Assembly: GCA_958295665.1 (NCBI GenBank)
Contig: OY282558.1
Location: forward strand, 69,738,789 to 69,802,788
Direction: 5' to 3'
Length of the DNA: 64,000 nucleotides
Source: Tipula vernalis
Taxonomy: Eukaryota > Arthropoda > Insecta > Diptera > Tipulidae
Of the stretch, positions 11,201 to 22,450 are shown piece after piece. Position 1 is the first letter of the stretch, and every line of letters begins with the position of its first letter. Position numbers and translations under genes: made by a program. The notes beneath the pieces were generated by a model. The model saw only the letters and a program-made list of their open reading frames with translations. It was not told where the DNA came from and made no database searches.

Positions 11201-14200
11201 CACGAGTCTCGTCTTACCCGGCTTGTTGGGATTTGTAACCGCAAAAATGGGCAAGTACCATGTTCTGTCTCCTTGCGTTCGTGCCTCTTGAGCGGACAAC
11301 TTCTTCAGCCAACCCTTATCTTTATATTCAACGATCTGTGCATTGACGTTTTTGGCTGCTTCTGGATCTTTTGATAGCTTCCTTTCGAAGCTCAGAAATC
11401 GATGCATGGCCATTTGTCTTGAGACTGGAAACTTGATATCATCGCTTCTCCATAGTAATCCGGCTTCGTACCGGTCCTCGTTAGTCCTTCGCACCGTATC
11501 CAAAAGCATTTTTCTTGCTCTAGCGTCGTCGTGGGATTCCACCTCCCGTTCGGGAACTTTCACACCTAGGCTTTCCAATGCAAAGAAACTTTTCACATAC
11601 TCGTGTAGATTTTGGTCTGCCACTTTGTGATGATTCAGTGACACTGAATTGTATATATTTCCGCGCGCTCCGCCCTGTAGCGTCCATCCAATGCGCGTAA
11701 GTATCGCTACTGGATCCTCCCAAGCTCCACTAACTGTATTTAGCGGAACCAGCAGTTGATAGTGATCTAAACCTATTAATATACGTGGTTGCACATCTGT
11801 GTATGTCGCAATACCAAGGTTTCTTAAATGCCTGAACTTTTCCAGCAATTCTCGTTCGATTGACTGCATTGGCAAGCATAGCTGCTCCGTCGTCCTAACC
11901 TCCTGGAGTTCATATCGGTTGCCCAGATCTTGCCCAGCAATATGTAATCTCACCTTGCAGCTGTGTTCCTCATCCCGGGTAATTTCGTTGGTCCATTTAA
12001 GAATTAATTTTTCAGGCACTCCTTCGAGACCTAATTCGTCGGCTAAATCACGTTCTAAAAGTGTTGCCGTGGATCCACCATCTAGAAATGCATATGTGGA
12101 CACCGTTCGCTCGCCTCTCCCGTACAACACCACCGGAACTATCTGGTAAAATGCATACAATTTCGTGCGGCAGTGCATATTGATTCGCTGTTGAGTAGTA
12201 GCTCGACTTATCGCTTGCGTTGGCTTCGTCATGTTTGTACCAACCGCTTCTACACTCGTCGATTGCGCGTTGTTATATGTTTCTGGAGAGGTTTTTCTAC
12301 AAGGGTTCGGTTCTACCACAATAGAGTTTATTCTCTTTGGCGGCGAATGCAACAGCATATGGTGCGGTTGATCGCATCCATCTATTCCGCATTTTGATTT
12401 TATTTTGCAGTCGCGGAGCCAATGATTTCCCAAACAGCCTACGCATAGATTCCTTCGGCGCACTACATTCCAACGCCTGACGACCGGTAATGATGTAAAT
12501 TCCTGACATTTGTTTGGCAAGTGGTCCAGAGATTTGCATACTCGACAGCTTACTCCTCGAATTGCACTATTGACGCTGCTCTTTGGTGTCATTGCCTCGT
12601 GAGCTCCGTGGAATGCTTCCGTTTTTGTCGCCTTTCGGATCGACATTATCGATGTAGCTGCTCTTGCTGGTTCGCTAGACAAGCAACTCGCCGTTTCAGC
12701 ATTTCCTCGTAGCCACACGTTAAACACCTCGATACTGACTACAGGATTTTCGAGTTCTGCGAGTCTCCTATGACGGCCCCATTCCATCTTTAACATAGCC
12801 GGCAACTTATCTACCATCTCAGATAATAGTGTAGGGTTGTTCAGGTACGAGTGCATCTTTGCCGTCTTCACAATGTCGCAAAACGCTTTTACCCTCATTG
12901 AAAATGCGACAATGGTTTCTAGTTTTTCGAGCGTCACGGGTGGTGTTTGCTTTATTTGCTCCATAGCCGAGTTAAAGACTAGTTCCGGACGTCCATAGAG
13001 CATTCTCAATGTACTCATAGCAGTAGATAGAGAGCTTGGCAAAAGCAAGTCCGTTCTTACGGCATTATATGCATCCCCCTTTAGGCATTTGTTTAGTCTT
13101 GCTATATTTTCTTCTTCGGTGAACCCGCATTGTTGTGTGGAATTTATAAAGGCGGTTATAAACTGTGGCCAGTACTTAGGGTCACCTGAAAACGGCGGAA
13201 GCTCCTTCGGGATCACCATCCGTGCTTGCAATTGACTTTTAGTCAGGTTGAAATTACGGGCCATTGATGGGTTACCGGCCACAGTACTGTCTAAGAACTG
13301 TTGTTCTGTGGAGCTTGGTTGTAGCCAGGACAGCGAGGGATCAAATACATGATGCGCCACATTACCTATTTCGACTCGTGAGCGCGTGTTTGGATGCATG
13401 CGTGTTGATTGCTCCGTGGTCATAGCTGGTGGCTGAAATATCTCCGAGGCTGGTACTGACTCAAAGTGTACTTGATTAGCATGCTTGTCCACCCAGTTCT
13501 CGGTGCTGGTTCTTCTCCTTCCTAAAGATACCGAAGTTAAACTCGTACCCCTCTGGCTTCCGTTACTTAATAATTCACGTCGCTGTTGCAATATCTTCTT
13601 CTGTTTCGCAAGGAATTCTTTTTCCACCGCGAATTCTCGCTCAGCCATCTTGCTCTCCCCATCGAGCAGCTTCAACTGATCTCGTGCACTAATCCTTGAC
13701 GTCTGTGACTCGGTCAAGATGTCTGTTGTTCCAATTGGTAAACGCTTACTCTTTGATTGCGTCGACTTCGTGGTCCTAATGCAGGATTCCATGTCTTTAT
13801 TCTCCACGGTTCCTTCCGTTTCTCTGTTGATAATGGTACACTGGTCACAGTACCATTTACCACTGTTGATGTCCTCGTATTTGTGGTTACTTGAGCACTT
13901 TAAATGGAATACCCCAAAACATATTTGACAGTATGCCTTGGTGTATTTGTCGGCTTGTTCGCAGACTTGGCAAACTACTGCTCCTTTTGTCCAGTACTCG
14001 AAAGGCCTCTGAGTTGATGAATTTTGTGGTTCCCGTGACATTAATCCACTCTTCGGGTGCACGGTTTCGTTAAAATTTTGTTGATCCTCGTTGTGAGACA
14101 TTCCCCGTTGGAATTTATTTTGTGGTCTTCGAGCTATCTGGTTCTCAACCGCTTCGTTGTTGGTTTCGCCTAACTGTTTCCTTGATCTCAGATTTCCCGT

Positions 14201-14206
14201 GCTCAT
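8216..14206 (-). CDS. BEL/Pao gag-pol polyprotein, full length
   Basis: A single 1996-residue ORF starts at an ATG (MSTGNLRSRK). Domains in order (approximate residues): PHD-like zinc finger at 79-123 (CQVCEQ...WYCDQC); charged coiled-coil stretch at 180-215; DUF1759-type gag at 340-500; CCHC knuckles around 560-620; aspartic protease with FLDGGST near 709; reverse transcriptase with YVDDYLDS near 1120; RNase H with FVDASEHA near 1306; integrase HHCC domain near 1612-1650; integrase core with Asp near 1679 (VGVDYFGP), Asp near 1742 (YSDNGTNF) and Glu near 1788 (GGAWERL); then a DUF5641-type tail that runs into the 3' LTR. All catalytic residues are present and there is no stop or frameshift, so it is potentially active. 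The N-terminal PHD-type finger is seen in some insect BEL elements; its role is unknown to me. Confidence 0.95.
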   Translation of the reverse strand: MSTGNLRSRKQLGETNNEAVENQIARRPQNKFQRGMSHNEDQQNFNETVHPKSGLMSREPQNSSTQRPFEYWTKGAVVCQVCEQADKYTKAYCQICFGVFHLKCSSNHKYEDINSGKWYCDQCTIINRETEGTVENKDMESCIRTTKSTQSKSKRLPIGTTDILTESQTSRISARDQLKLLDGESKMAEREFAVEKEFLAKQKKILQQRRELLSNGSQRGTSLTSVSLGRRRTSTENWVDKHANQVHFESVPASEIFQPPAMTTEQSTRMHPNTRSRVEIGNVAHHVFDPSLSWLQPSSTEQQFLDSTVAGNPSMARNFNLTKSQLQARMVIPKELPPFSGDPKYWPQFITAFINSTQQCGFTEEENIARLNKCLKGDAYNAVRTDLLLPSSLSTAMSTLRMLYGRPELVFNSAMEQIKQTPPVTLEKLETIVAFSMRVKAFCDIVKTAKMHSYLNNPTLLSEMVDKLPAMLKMEWGRHRRLAELENPVVSIEVFNVWLRGNAETASCLSSEPARAATSIMSIRKATKTEAFHGAHEAMTPKSSVNSAIRGVSCRVCKSLDHLPNKCQEFTSLPVVRRWNVVRRRNLCVGCLGNHWLRDCKIKSKCGIDGCDQPHHMLLHSPPKRINSIVVEPNPCRKTSPETYNNAQSTSVEAVGTNMTKPTQAISRATTQQRINMHCRTKLYAFYQIVPVVLYGRGERTVSTYAFLDGGSTATLLERDLADELGLEGVPEKLILKWTNEITRDEEHSCKVRLHIAGQDLGNRYELQEVRTTEQLCLPMQSIERELLEKFRHLRNLGIATYTDVQPRILIGLDHYQLLVPLNTVSGAWEDPVAILTRIGWTLQGGARGNIYNSVSLNHHKVADQNLHEYVKSFFALESLGVKVPEREVESHDDARARKMLLDTVRRTNEDRYEAGLLWRSDDIKFPVSRQMAMHRFLSFERKLSKDPEAAKNVNAQIVEYKDKGWLKKLSAQEARTQGDRTWYLPIFAVTNPNKPGKTRLVWDAAATVNGISLNSNLLTGPDLLANLVAVLFKFREHKYAISGDIRQMFHQIRIKRDDQDAQRCLWRDRPHEDVSTYQMTVMTFGASCSPSTAQYVKNLNAETYREQKPRAYEAIKHRHYVDDYLDSFETIEECVEVTRQVIDVHRKGGFDLRGCISNSPQVLKLINPIPTETETMLGDSDASTKVLGLLWCTSDDTLRFRVNKQQIGIELLRGEKIPTKRLVLRIVMMVFDPLGLIGFFIVQGKLILKEIWRTGVDWDQQIKPEQIRKWKDWIQALSIIENIRLPRCYFSDHEIYTYELHTFVDASEHAAAAVVYLIKQRDDLQEVAFVTSKTKIAPNKAISIPRMELQAAVLGARLANTVKKQQALIITKSTYWSDSRNVLCWIRSPRSFKPFVAHRIGEILESTNSHDWRWVPTASNIADEATKWKLTSRFCIPERWYEGPVFLHRPRNEWPKERDDEPNPDDEEQEVRCLHIVATAKPDDLTPNFERFSMLGKLIRTQVWVLRFFYHKNHLGRISPHELDDALTYLIRSVQIDYSHNDVKALKEGRKLQSNSKLRKLSPFIDSQFIIRMKSRLQDAEYLTYEQRCPIILPRKHKFTELLIASFHQQMYHQNHATVLNEIKQRYHIPRLRSCLKNVRAKCGRCRIVDARPEVPKMAGLPRSRMAAGMRPFTFVGVDYFGPMTVKHGRRIEKKWGAIFTCLTTRAIHLELASALSTDAFILVLRAFIGRRGMPVEIYSDNGTNFRGAEAQLRKILQNVSKEAQDQFAHINWKFNPPAAPHMGGAWERLIRSVKNGLNYALPNRIPSEDLLRCCLIEIESMINSRPLTYVETETDTLEALTPNHFLLGSSSGTKAFGKFDDEINMLRAEWKRQQAITCKFWSRWISEYLPTISQRTRWYEKTIPLQEGDVVAVVQTETPYTWQLGRIETIIKSADGNVRQADVRTASEILRRPASKLAVLVREPRELSDPVGHSTGGSIADGETLPQPTLPTQC

Positions 14207-14423
14207 GCGACGGCTTTTTAGTCACTTCTATTCACAATTCGTGGTTTCCCGGAAATACCACGATTTAGACAGCGGTTTCTAATGAGGCACACTTATTTCC
14301 GGCCAAATTTCGTAACCGTTTGTCTTGCGCGAACCTTTGTCGAAGAAGCTCAAATATTTCTTCGAATTATTCACTCTCACTTTCAATCCCTTGATTGATT
14401 ATAAATTAATTAAATTTTCAATT

Positions 14424-14783
14424 TGTAGAAATTGTGAACTCTAAAGCGACCAACTAATCTTTCGAACGTATAATAAATACAATAACTCAAACCACTTGAC
14501 GGTCTATATATATTTATTAAACTAAAACGTTGAAAATTTAATTAGTTTTCGCCGGTTCAAATTTTCTAAATGTGTCTTCTTCGTAAAACTTCTCAAATTC
14601 CCCCTTTTTTTCTCCCTGACAACTAATAAAAACAAGACAAACCCGTACGCCTAATTTCAGCTACTACCGTTTCCTTTAAATTATAAACTTGTTGCTCACT
14701 ATCACAATACTTGTTGCTCACAATTCTTGATTTAGCACTGGGTCGGTAACGTGGGCTGCGGTAAAGTCTCACCGTCCGCAATA
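14424..14783 (-). repeat. 5' LTR of the BEL/Pao element
   Basis: This 360-bp copy is identical by eye to 7908-8267 and followed by the target duplication AACTT. It should contain the element's promoter. The leader between it and the ORF start is 14207-14423; I could not assign the primer-binding site to a tRNA. Confidence 0.95.
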
Positions 14784-14788
14784 AACTT

Positions 14789-16228
14789 AGTTATCGGTCA
14801 GCTTTAATGAGTTTTGAATATTGGTAGTGCTGCAGCGCGGCCTGCATTATATTTTGCTTACTGGAATTGAAACCATTTTATGCAAGAACTATTTTTGAGT
14901 TTTGTAAATAAACAAAAACTAAAGTAATCGTAGATTTAGACTTTATTTTTATTTTTGAGTGTTACCATTGATTAGTAGAGCGTGAACCACACATCACGTA
15001 CATTAAAACAAAGAAACATAATTTCAATGGGATTAAATTTCGTGAATTCATCAAATTTATGTATGTATACTCGTAGTTATTGTTATATGAAAATTAAGGA
15101 GGGAGCAGCGCACATATGTACATAATCATAAAATACCAAGTTGTAGGTAAAATTATTTGAAATTTAGTATAATGGAATATTTATTGGGCGCTGTAAAAAC
15201 GAATTTAATATGAAAGGTAAATGGCACTCAAATAACAAATGAAGCCGTCATAACGTTATTAAACCTCCTCATAAATACCGCATTTGATAAGCACGCACTT
15301 ACAAACAAAAATCCAAAACGGCCGAGTAATATAATCCTAATCTAACCAATTTTGCATATACCATTTAAAATTCAATATTTCTAATCAGTTACGATTGCGT
15401 ACATATGTGACAAGGTAAAAATAATTCGATGACACAGCAATAAATTCAGATTACAAAATAGTTCCTTAAGTAAATGTTTCTGTACGCCAAAAAAAAAAAA
15501 AAAATTAATTACCAAATTATGTATCGCATGTAAGTCGCATAATAAATAAATCAATGCTAATTACATCCGAGAGACCGACGAGTACTACGATAATTTTAAT
15601 TAGGAATGTTGTCCAGAGATTGAATATAGGTAGATAGGTAGCAGTGCGATAAACGATAACTACCTCAATTATTATTGAAAATTGTTTTGTTTGTTGTATG
15701 TGTGTGTGTGTGTGTGTGTGTAAACGATAACAAATAACAAAATAATTTGTTGACACTGTCAGCATAAAATAAAATAATAAAATTTATTATTGAGCGAATA
15801 GATACAAAGTCGTAACTTGCACTAAAAGCCATATGGTAAAATATTACAAATTACATCATCGGTATATTAATATACGCACGCCGTTCTTTATAGAGTTCTA
15901 AATAATTAGGAATTTGGAATTTGATATTCGGTAAAAACCGTTAATTTGCTGCGATTTCAAGTTTCTTATCAAATTACCTTAAGCACCTTGACTCCATTTT
16001 TATAAGAAATAAAATTCGTAATTGTTTATAAATTGTTCAGAGGTTTAATACTATCAAACATTATTTTAACAATCAAATTAAAAAAATAATCTTCTCTACA
16101 AGCTTAAATCTAAGTCGAAACACAATTAAGACTTAAATCAGGCTTAGAAAAATGTTTCAATGCTAGACTTAATTTTTACTAAGCTTCAATATTTACATTT
16201 ATAATTTTGATAAGCTTGAGTTTCACTG
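14789..16228. other. AT-rich spacer without a recognisable gene
   Basis: It holds a poly-A run (about 15489-15504) and a (TG)n microsatellite (about 15699-15721). A minus-strand ORF across the microsatellite (15517-15765) is low-complexity and not credible. Nothing else is recognised. Confidence 0.5.
15699..15721. repeat. (TG)n microsatellite
   Basis: About eleven uninterrupted TG dinucleotides. Confidence 0.9.
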
Positions 16229-19200
16229 AGTTGTGTTATGGTTTATTATGGGTGGTTTCCCGAATATCCCGGCCCCCTTGAACATCGAAGAGTTCAATTG
16301 GGAGCACGGCCAGCTTATGTATTGGTCTGATGAATTCCCCGAGTGCAGTTTTTATTGTAACCACCCGAATTAATCCATCGGTTCCAGGATGAATTTTCAC
16401 TTTGCGTCCGATAGTGTATTGATTGGTGATGGGATTGGCTTCTTTGATGATGACTAAGCTGTCCAGGCGGATATTAGGTTGTCTCGTTGGCCATTTTGCC
16501 CGAGGCTGAAGAGACGTTAAGTACTCCTGGTACCATCTTTCCAGATATGTTGGTTTAGCTTCTGTACGAGTTGCCATCGGGACAACTGATTGCTTGGGGT
16601 GGTAATTAATTCCGGTTCAGGGATGTTGGTGACTGGATGACCGATCAAAAAATGAGACGGTGTTAACATATCCAGCTGATCGTCTGCAAGTTGACATATT
16701 GGTCGGGCGTTGAGTATACTTTCGATCTGGGTCATAAGTGTGTGTAATTCTTCGTGGGTGAGAATGTGGTCTCCAATGACTCGGTACATTTGAATTTTTG
16801 CTGATTTCACAGCGGCCTCCCACAATCCTCCAAAGTGGGGTAAATTTGGTGGTATAAAGTGCCACTTCACCTTGTACTTTCTAAAAATAGACGAAGAAAT
16901 TAATTGTAAATTTTGTTGGAAAAATTGGTTTAATTCGTTTAATTGGGTTTTTGCCCCCTTAAAATTGGAAGCGTTATCAGAGAATGTATCACTACATATT
17001 CCTCGCCGTGCCATAAATCTTTTGAGTGCTCCCAAAAAAGACTCGGTGGTCAAGTAATTCACCAGTTCGATATGAATTGCTTTTATGGATAAACATACAA
17101 AGATGCAGACATAGGTTTTGTGCGTTCGTTGCCCTCTTCCTCGGACAGCGTATGTTTTAAGTGGTCCAGCAAAGTCTAATCCTACCTTTTGGAAAGGTCT
17201 TGCCATTTGCACACGTTCTGCTGGTAGTTCACCCATTTGTTGAGTTAAGAGTCGAGGTTGACGTTTAACGCAATTTATGCAGTGATGTATGACGGATTTA
17301 ACAAGTTTGGTAGCACCAATGATCCAATATTGTGTACGGAGAAGACCGATTAATTGTGACTGGCCGCAGTGGAGATATCTGATGTGTAACTGATGCACAA
17401 GCTTCCGTACCGTCTCGGATTCTCCAGGCAGTATAATTAGATGTTTGGTGACGTAAGGGGCGGATGATTTCCCAATTCGACCGTCGATTCGAAGTAACTG
17501 GTCTCCCTTCTGGCTATCAATAAAGGGCGAAAGATGTTTCAATTTACTTTTTGGCGGTAGTGGATGGTCAGTGCGCATAGTTTTCAATTCAGCTTCGAAG
17601 TGTGCTGCTTGAATTCGGCGGAAAACTTCATTTCTTGCTTCAAAATATTCTGATCGTTCAAGTCCACCGATTTTTTGATTACCATGGCGTTTGGTTCGGC
17701 AATTCCCAATAAAGCAACGAATAAAAGCGAGCACGAAGCAAATTTTATCGAACTCTGAGTACCGCTCGCATAGCTGGTCAATCAGACATGATTTAGCTTC
17801 AGTAATTGCGGTCAAAGTTAGCATATATCGGCTTCGTTTTTCTATGGTGGTGAGAGGTGACCTTTGCTTATATGATGGCCAGCTGTCTTGAGTCATCGAC
17901 AACCAATTTGGGCCAGTCCACCACAAAGGGTGATTTTTTAACTCAGTTGGACTGAGTCCTCTCATGGCACAGTCAGCAGGATTTTGTTTAGTTGGCATAT
18001 GTTGCCATTTATGCCGGGGTATCTGAGTCTGGATTTGACTAGTCCGATTCCTAATGAAACATTCCCATTGTCTGGGTGGTGCTGATAACCAATCTAGTAC
18101 TATGGTTGAATCCGTCCACGCATACAGGTTATCGGTTGGAATATTTAATGTTTTTGCTACCGGAATCATCAGTTTGGTGAGTAGAACGGCACCACATAAT
18201 TCAAGTCTCGGCAATGTGATGGATTTGATCGGTGCAACCTTGGTTTTTGCCGTTACGAGCGAGGTTCTTATCTTTCCCATGTCATCGATGGTTCGAATAT
18301 ATATAGCTGCGGCATAGGCCTGCTCACTGGCATCGCAGAACCCATGAAGTATCATCTCTATCTCACTGGTGTAAAGCCATCTTGGAACTGATATATCCTG
18401 CAGATGGGAAAAGCTTTCTCGAAGTTGTAGCCATTGTGCTTGTATTTCGGACGGTATATCCTCATCCCAATCTAAATTTATTAGCCACAGCCGTTGAAAC
18501 ATAATTTTTATGCGGATGACAAAGGGAGCTAAAACCCCCAACGGATCGAATATTCGACTGGCTTCCGAGAGGATTTTATGACGCGTTCGTGGTGTTCATC
18601 AGGTAAATTTACTCTAAATGAGAATTGATCGGTTTCAGGATTCCATCTTAAACCCAATACTTTCTGGGTTTCTGGATGTTCGGTAAATTCCATGGTAACT
18701 TGTGCGGCTGATTGGTCTTCTAATAAATCCTGGGAATTTGATGCCCATTTACGCAAGTGTAATTTCGCGCTCGATAAAATTTCCTGGATGTCTCTTTACA
18801 ATGCTATGGCGTCCGCGAGAGAATTGGCACCCGTCATATGATCATCGATATACATATTCGATGTTATAGCCTTTGAGGCCCTTGGGAATTTGGTTTTGTT
18901 GTCAATAGCTAGTTGCTGCAAAACCCGAGTGGCCAAATACGGTGATGACGACAGCCCATACGTGACAGTGTTTAATTGATAGTGACGGATAGGCTCGTCC
19001 GGATTTGCGCGCCACAGAATCAATTGAAATTTCCGATCATCCTCGTGAATCCAGATCTGTCGGTACATTTTTTCGACGTCTGCACAAAAAACGAATTGAT
19101 GCACTCGGAACATAAGCAGGATGTTGTACAGACTATTTTGCACCGTAGGACCGACTAGCAATGTCTCGTTCAAAGCGTTTCCGGTAGTGGTTTTTGCGGA

Positions 19201-20272
19201 ACCGTCGAATACCACTCTTAATTTGGTGGTCGTACTGTCGGCCTTTAAGGCTCCGTGGTGTGGCAAGTAGTAACTACAATTAGTTGATGACGGTCGTTGG
19301 ATCTCTTTCATGTGGCCGAGGTGGAGATATTCATTCAGAAATTCCTGGTAAAGGCGATAAAAGTTTGGTTCCCGTTGAAAGCGTCGTTCCATTGCCAATA
19401 GTCGGTTTCTCGCCACACAAAATGATTCTCCAAGTGGTACTGGATTGGGATCGAACGGCAGTCTTACGATAAATTTGCCATCGGAATCTCGGTCAGTGGT
19501 TGAAATAAACAATTTTTCACAAATTTCATGCGATTGACACACTCCGAGCTCAGATGGTGGCTCTTCAATTTCCCATAATCTTCGAAGTGTCCGGTCGAGA
19601 TCGAGTTCGCACGGAAGCGACACAATTGACTACGTTTTAACGCCAAACGTTGTGCGCATGCCTCTGAGACAAAGGAGGTTTCTGATCCCGTGTCGAGAAG
19701 AACTTTACAATATTGATACTTCCCATATCCATCTTTAACTCGGATTAAAGCGGTAGGCAACACGGAACCCCTTCTCGGTGAATAATCTTTTGTCGACCGT
19801 AGGTTGGTGGAACAAGCACACGCAACGGTAGATGGTTGGGTTTGATCCGGGTTTGAGTTCGTAGGTTCTGGCTGAATTTTTTCAGTGTCCAAATGGAGAA
19901 GTGAATTATGGCGCTTCGGACAGTGGTGACACTTCTTTTTGCTCTAACAACTGGTAATACAGTAGCACACAAGTAAGTACCAATAGTGAAGACACTATTA
20001 AAAAAAATTCATTTTAATTGGTATAATATAATATTAAGGCTACCGTCCGGTAGGTGCCATGGATGACAGTCTGGTGATCCATAATCAATGCACCCGATGA
20101 ACAAACAATCAAGCAGTATATGCGGTGCAATATATGTGGTTAAGGTGGGTTAGACCAAGTACTCGGGTCAACTCGAGGTTATTAGGGAAAATAGGATAGG
20201 TGCAAGATCACTTACTTGATTGTTATTAAAGTGCTATATGTGTTATGGTTTATTATGGGTGGTTTCCCGAAC
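16229..20272 (-). mobile_element. Decayed, gag-deleted second BEL/Pao retrotransposon
   Basis: The string GTGTTATGGTTTATTATGGG and about a dozen following bases occur at both ends (about 16231-16262 and 20240-20271), marking LTR starts on the minus strand (TTCGGGAAACC...). A polypurine tract (GGGGGCCGGGA, minus strand) abuts the left copy. The copies share only about 32 bp: the 5' LTR continues (to perhaps 20000) but the 3' LTR sequence diverges at 16229, so it is truncated or replaced. Only about 320 bp separate the 5' LTR edge from the zinc knuckle of pol, so gag is missing. Confidence 0.8.
16236..19972 (-). pseudogene. BEL/Pao pol remnant (protease, RT, RNase H, integrase) with three frameshifts and a stop
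   Basis: Reading 5' to 3' on the minus strand: a gag-type knuckle remnant (CPKRHNSLLH) enters the aspartic protease (LLDTGSETSF, about 19690). A frameshift near 19620 leads into RT (19623-18796), which keeps NMYIDDHMTG near 18840. A TAA at 18796-18798 interrupts, and the same frame resumes to about 18530. A second frameshift opens the long frame 18541-16517 with RNase H (GFCDASEQA), the HHCC domain, and an integrase core with Asp (VGLDFAGP, 17175), Asp (FSDNASNF, 16975) and Glu (GLWEAAV, 16820). A last frameshift near 16560 enters the DUF5641-like tail, ending at 16236. The sequence differs clearly from the intact copy at 7.9-14.8 kb, so it is a different family. Confidence 0.85.
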
Positions 20273-20724
20273 AGTGGTGCATTAATTAACCTTCAGCCAA
20301 TTCTGACATTAGTTTGCCCGTTACAATTTCCGATAAAGAAATGAACAAAACAAATCTGGCCAAGATTATATACGAAACGCCTGAACATTAGTCTGATTAT
20401 TGTAGTATGGGGATCCTAATGGTTCACTTTGGACCAATTCTATTATAAAACCGTTTTGCCCTTAGATTTTCCACTAGGTAAAGTTCCAGTAAGTAAATTG
20501 TTCCAAATGTTTTTCCAAAATTTTCATTCTTATTGTTTTCAGCATTTAAGATCCACCAAAATGTCAAGATCTGCAATTATTGATGTGCCAACATTTTTGC
20601 TTTACTTAATCAACGTACTTTACAATATAAAAATGGCAATGGCCTTTCTCGACACAGAATGATCTGGATCGCATCAAAGTTTACAGTGAAAGCAAGGAAA
20701 CCCAAAAACAACTGGGCCTTTAAT

Positions 20725-20890
20725 TCAACCCCATATACAGTGCCCAACTCAACTTCTAAATCAATACGGTCTTAAAAACTACAAGCCTACAAGAACTCGA
20801 CTCGAGCTAACACTAACCCGCAAATCGAATTGCAACTTAACCCCCAACTCAGCACCAGATCAAGCGCCAAGAAATGGAGCTACCCGAATG
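20725..20890. repeat. Degenerate CAACTC-type simple repeat
   Basis: Loose repetition of CCAACTCAACTT and ACTCGACTCGAG-like words. It resembles the reverse complement of the GTTGAG-rich tract at 28590-29100. Confidence 0.4.
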
Positions 20891-21774
20891 CTTATTCATA
20901 TAGCCAAGGATTGACGAAAAATTGTTTGGCCGAACCGTCAATTTGACCAAAATCTTATGGCTGAAAGTGTAGGTCAAATAGGGAATCTATTGAAAATTTC
21001 TCGTTATTCATAAAAACTCGATATCGCTTCGATCTCGACTTGATTATGAGGAGCTATGCGGGAAATCTTAGAGGTATCGTGATTAGTGATAGAATTTTGC
21101 AGATTGGGCCCTGGAATAATTGGAAAAAAGTGACAATATAGTATGAATTTTGGGTCTACGTCATCATCGAACAATTGGACCTTATTGGTGCGTGCTTAAC
21201 AGATTTATATCACTTACAACTTAACGGCTTCCTTATTATTTCACTATACCAATAAAAAATTAATTTAAAGATGAAGAAAGCCGAGCCGCATGTTGGCTTT
21301 GCAAACTGTCTAAAGCGCTTTCGATACCTATTTGATTAAAAATTCGAGCAATATAGGGCAATTGTAAACAGTATGACGTGCGTTTTCATACAATTCCTAA
21401 TGAGAAATACATATATTCTTGTCCTACTTTAATTAGTTGGTCATGTTTTCGGGCACCGACAACAGAAACTTCATTTTGTAGTCAATTTATTTCCCATTTT
21501 TATTTTACTGAATTAATCGAAAAAGTCATGATGTTTTAGTTGCTTTAGAACTGTTCTCTAAGAGCAAAAATAGCTGAAATGAAATGTATTCCATTGAGGT
21601 CTCTGATGGTTGTTCCTTCTAATGACCGCCTTGAAGTTATCTCAGACTTTCATCCCAGGAATGAAAACTGTTTTTTTACTACCCAATGTAATTTGTACGA
21701 ACGTGCAAATTAATCCCAGATTTATCCGACGGGCGTAAAACCAATCCCAGGATTTGTATTCATTATACTTTCTG

Positions 21775-22450
21775 GTCAAGATTATGGCTGCCCTGGAAAT
21801 TTGTTAAGTCGGCTACCTTTGTGCCAATTCTGAATTCGGTTTGCTTACTTGAATTTTCACTACGTCAATTATTGCCTTCTCGTAATTAAAAATAGCAGCC
21901 CTGGGAAATTGGTGTTTCGGTATAGTAAAGGGACCTAATGCTGGCTACCTTTGGGCCATTTCTGAATTCGGTTTGCTTCTTAGAATTATCACTACGTCAA
22001 TGTATTGCCTGCTCGTAGTTAAAAATGGGAAAAATTGAAAAAATACTTCTGGATAACATTATGGCGGCCCTGGAAATTTGACAGTAAAGAGTCCTACAGG
22101 CTACTTTTGGCCAATTTTGAATCCGGTTTGCTTATTAGAATTTTTACTAAGCCAATAAATGTCCTTCTCATAGTAAAAATGGGGAGCGCATTATGGCGGC
22201 ACTGGAAATTTGATAATTCGGTAAAGTAATGGGTTCTATTGGCTACCTCTGGGCCAATTCTGAATCCGGGTTGCTTCTTAGAATTTTCACTATATCAATG
22301 TAGTGCCAAAAAAATTCTTCTGGTCAAGATTGTGGCCTTAGAAATTTGTTAGGTCGATATAGTAACGAGTCCTATTGGCTATCGCCGAGCCAATTCTGTA
22401 CCCGGTTTGCTTGTTACAACTTTCTTGATCAGAAGAATTTTTTTATTTTC
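21775..22450. repeat. Degenerate tandem repeat, ~150-190-bp unit, about five copies
   Basis: The words TGGCGGCCCTGGAAATTTG, CTATTGGCTACCTCTGGGCC, AATTCTGAATCCGGTTTGCT and ATTTTCACTACGTCAATGTA recur in the same order about five times (near 21785, 21895, 22060, 22195 and 22330). A single diverged relative lies near 20290 (CCAATTCTGACATTAGTTTG). No ORF spans it. Confidence 0.7.

Larger units (their letters stand above)
7908..14783 (-). mobile_element. Intact, very young BEL/Pao LTR retrotransposon
   Basis: Two 360-bp LTRs (7908-8267 and 14424-14783) bracket one polyprotein ORF read on the minus strand. I compared the LTRs by eye over their whole length and saw no difference, which implies recent insertion because LTRs are identical at integration. 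AACTT is duplicated at 7903-7907 and 14784-14788. A polypurine tract (GGGGGGAG on the minus strand, 8268-8276) abuts the 3' LTR. No env-like ORF is present. Confidence 0.95.

Noticed and set aside
8235..14073. Many short ORFs on the plus strand opposite the BEL polyprotein
   Set aside because: They are shadow frames of the long coding sequence.
15517..15765. Minus-strand ORF with a His-Thr run
   Set aside because: The run is the (TG)n microsatellite read in frame; no homology or conserved feature.
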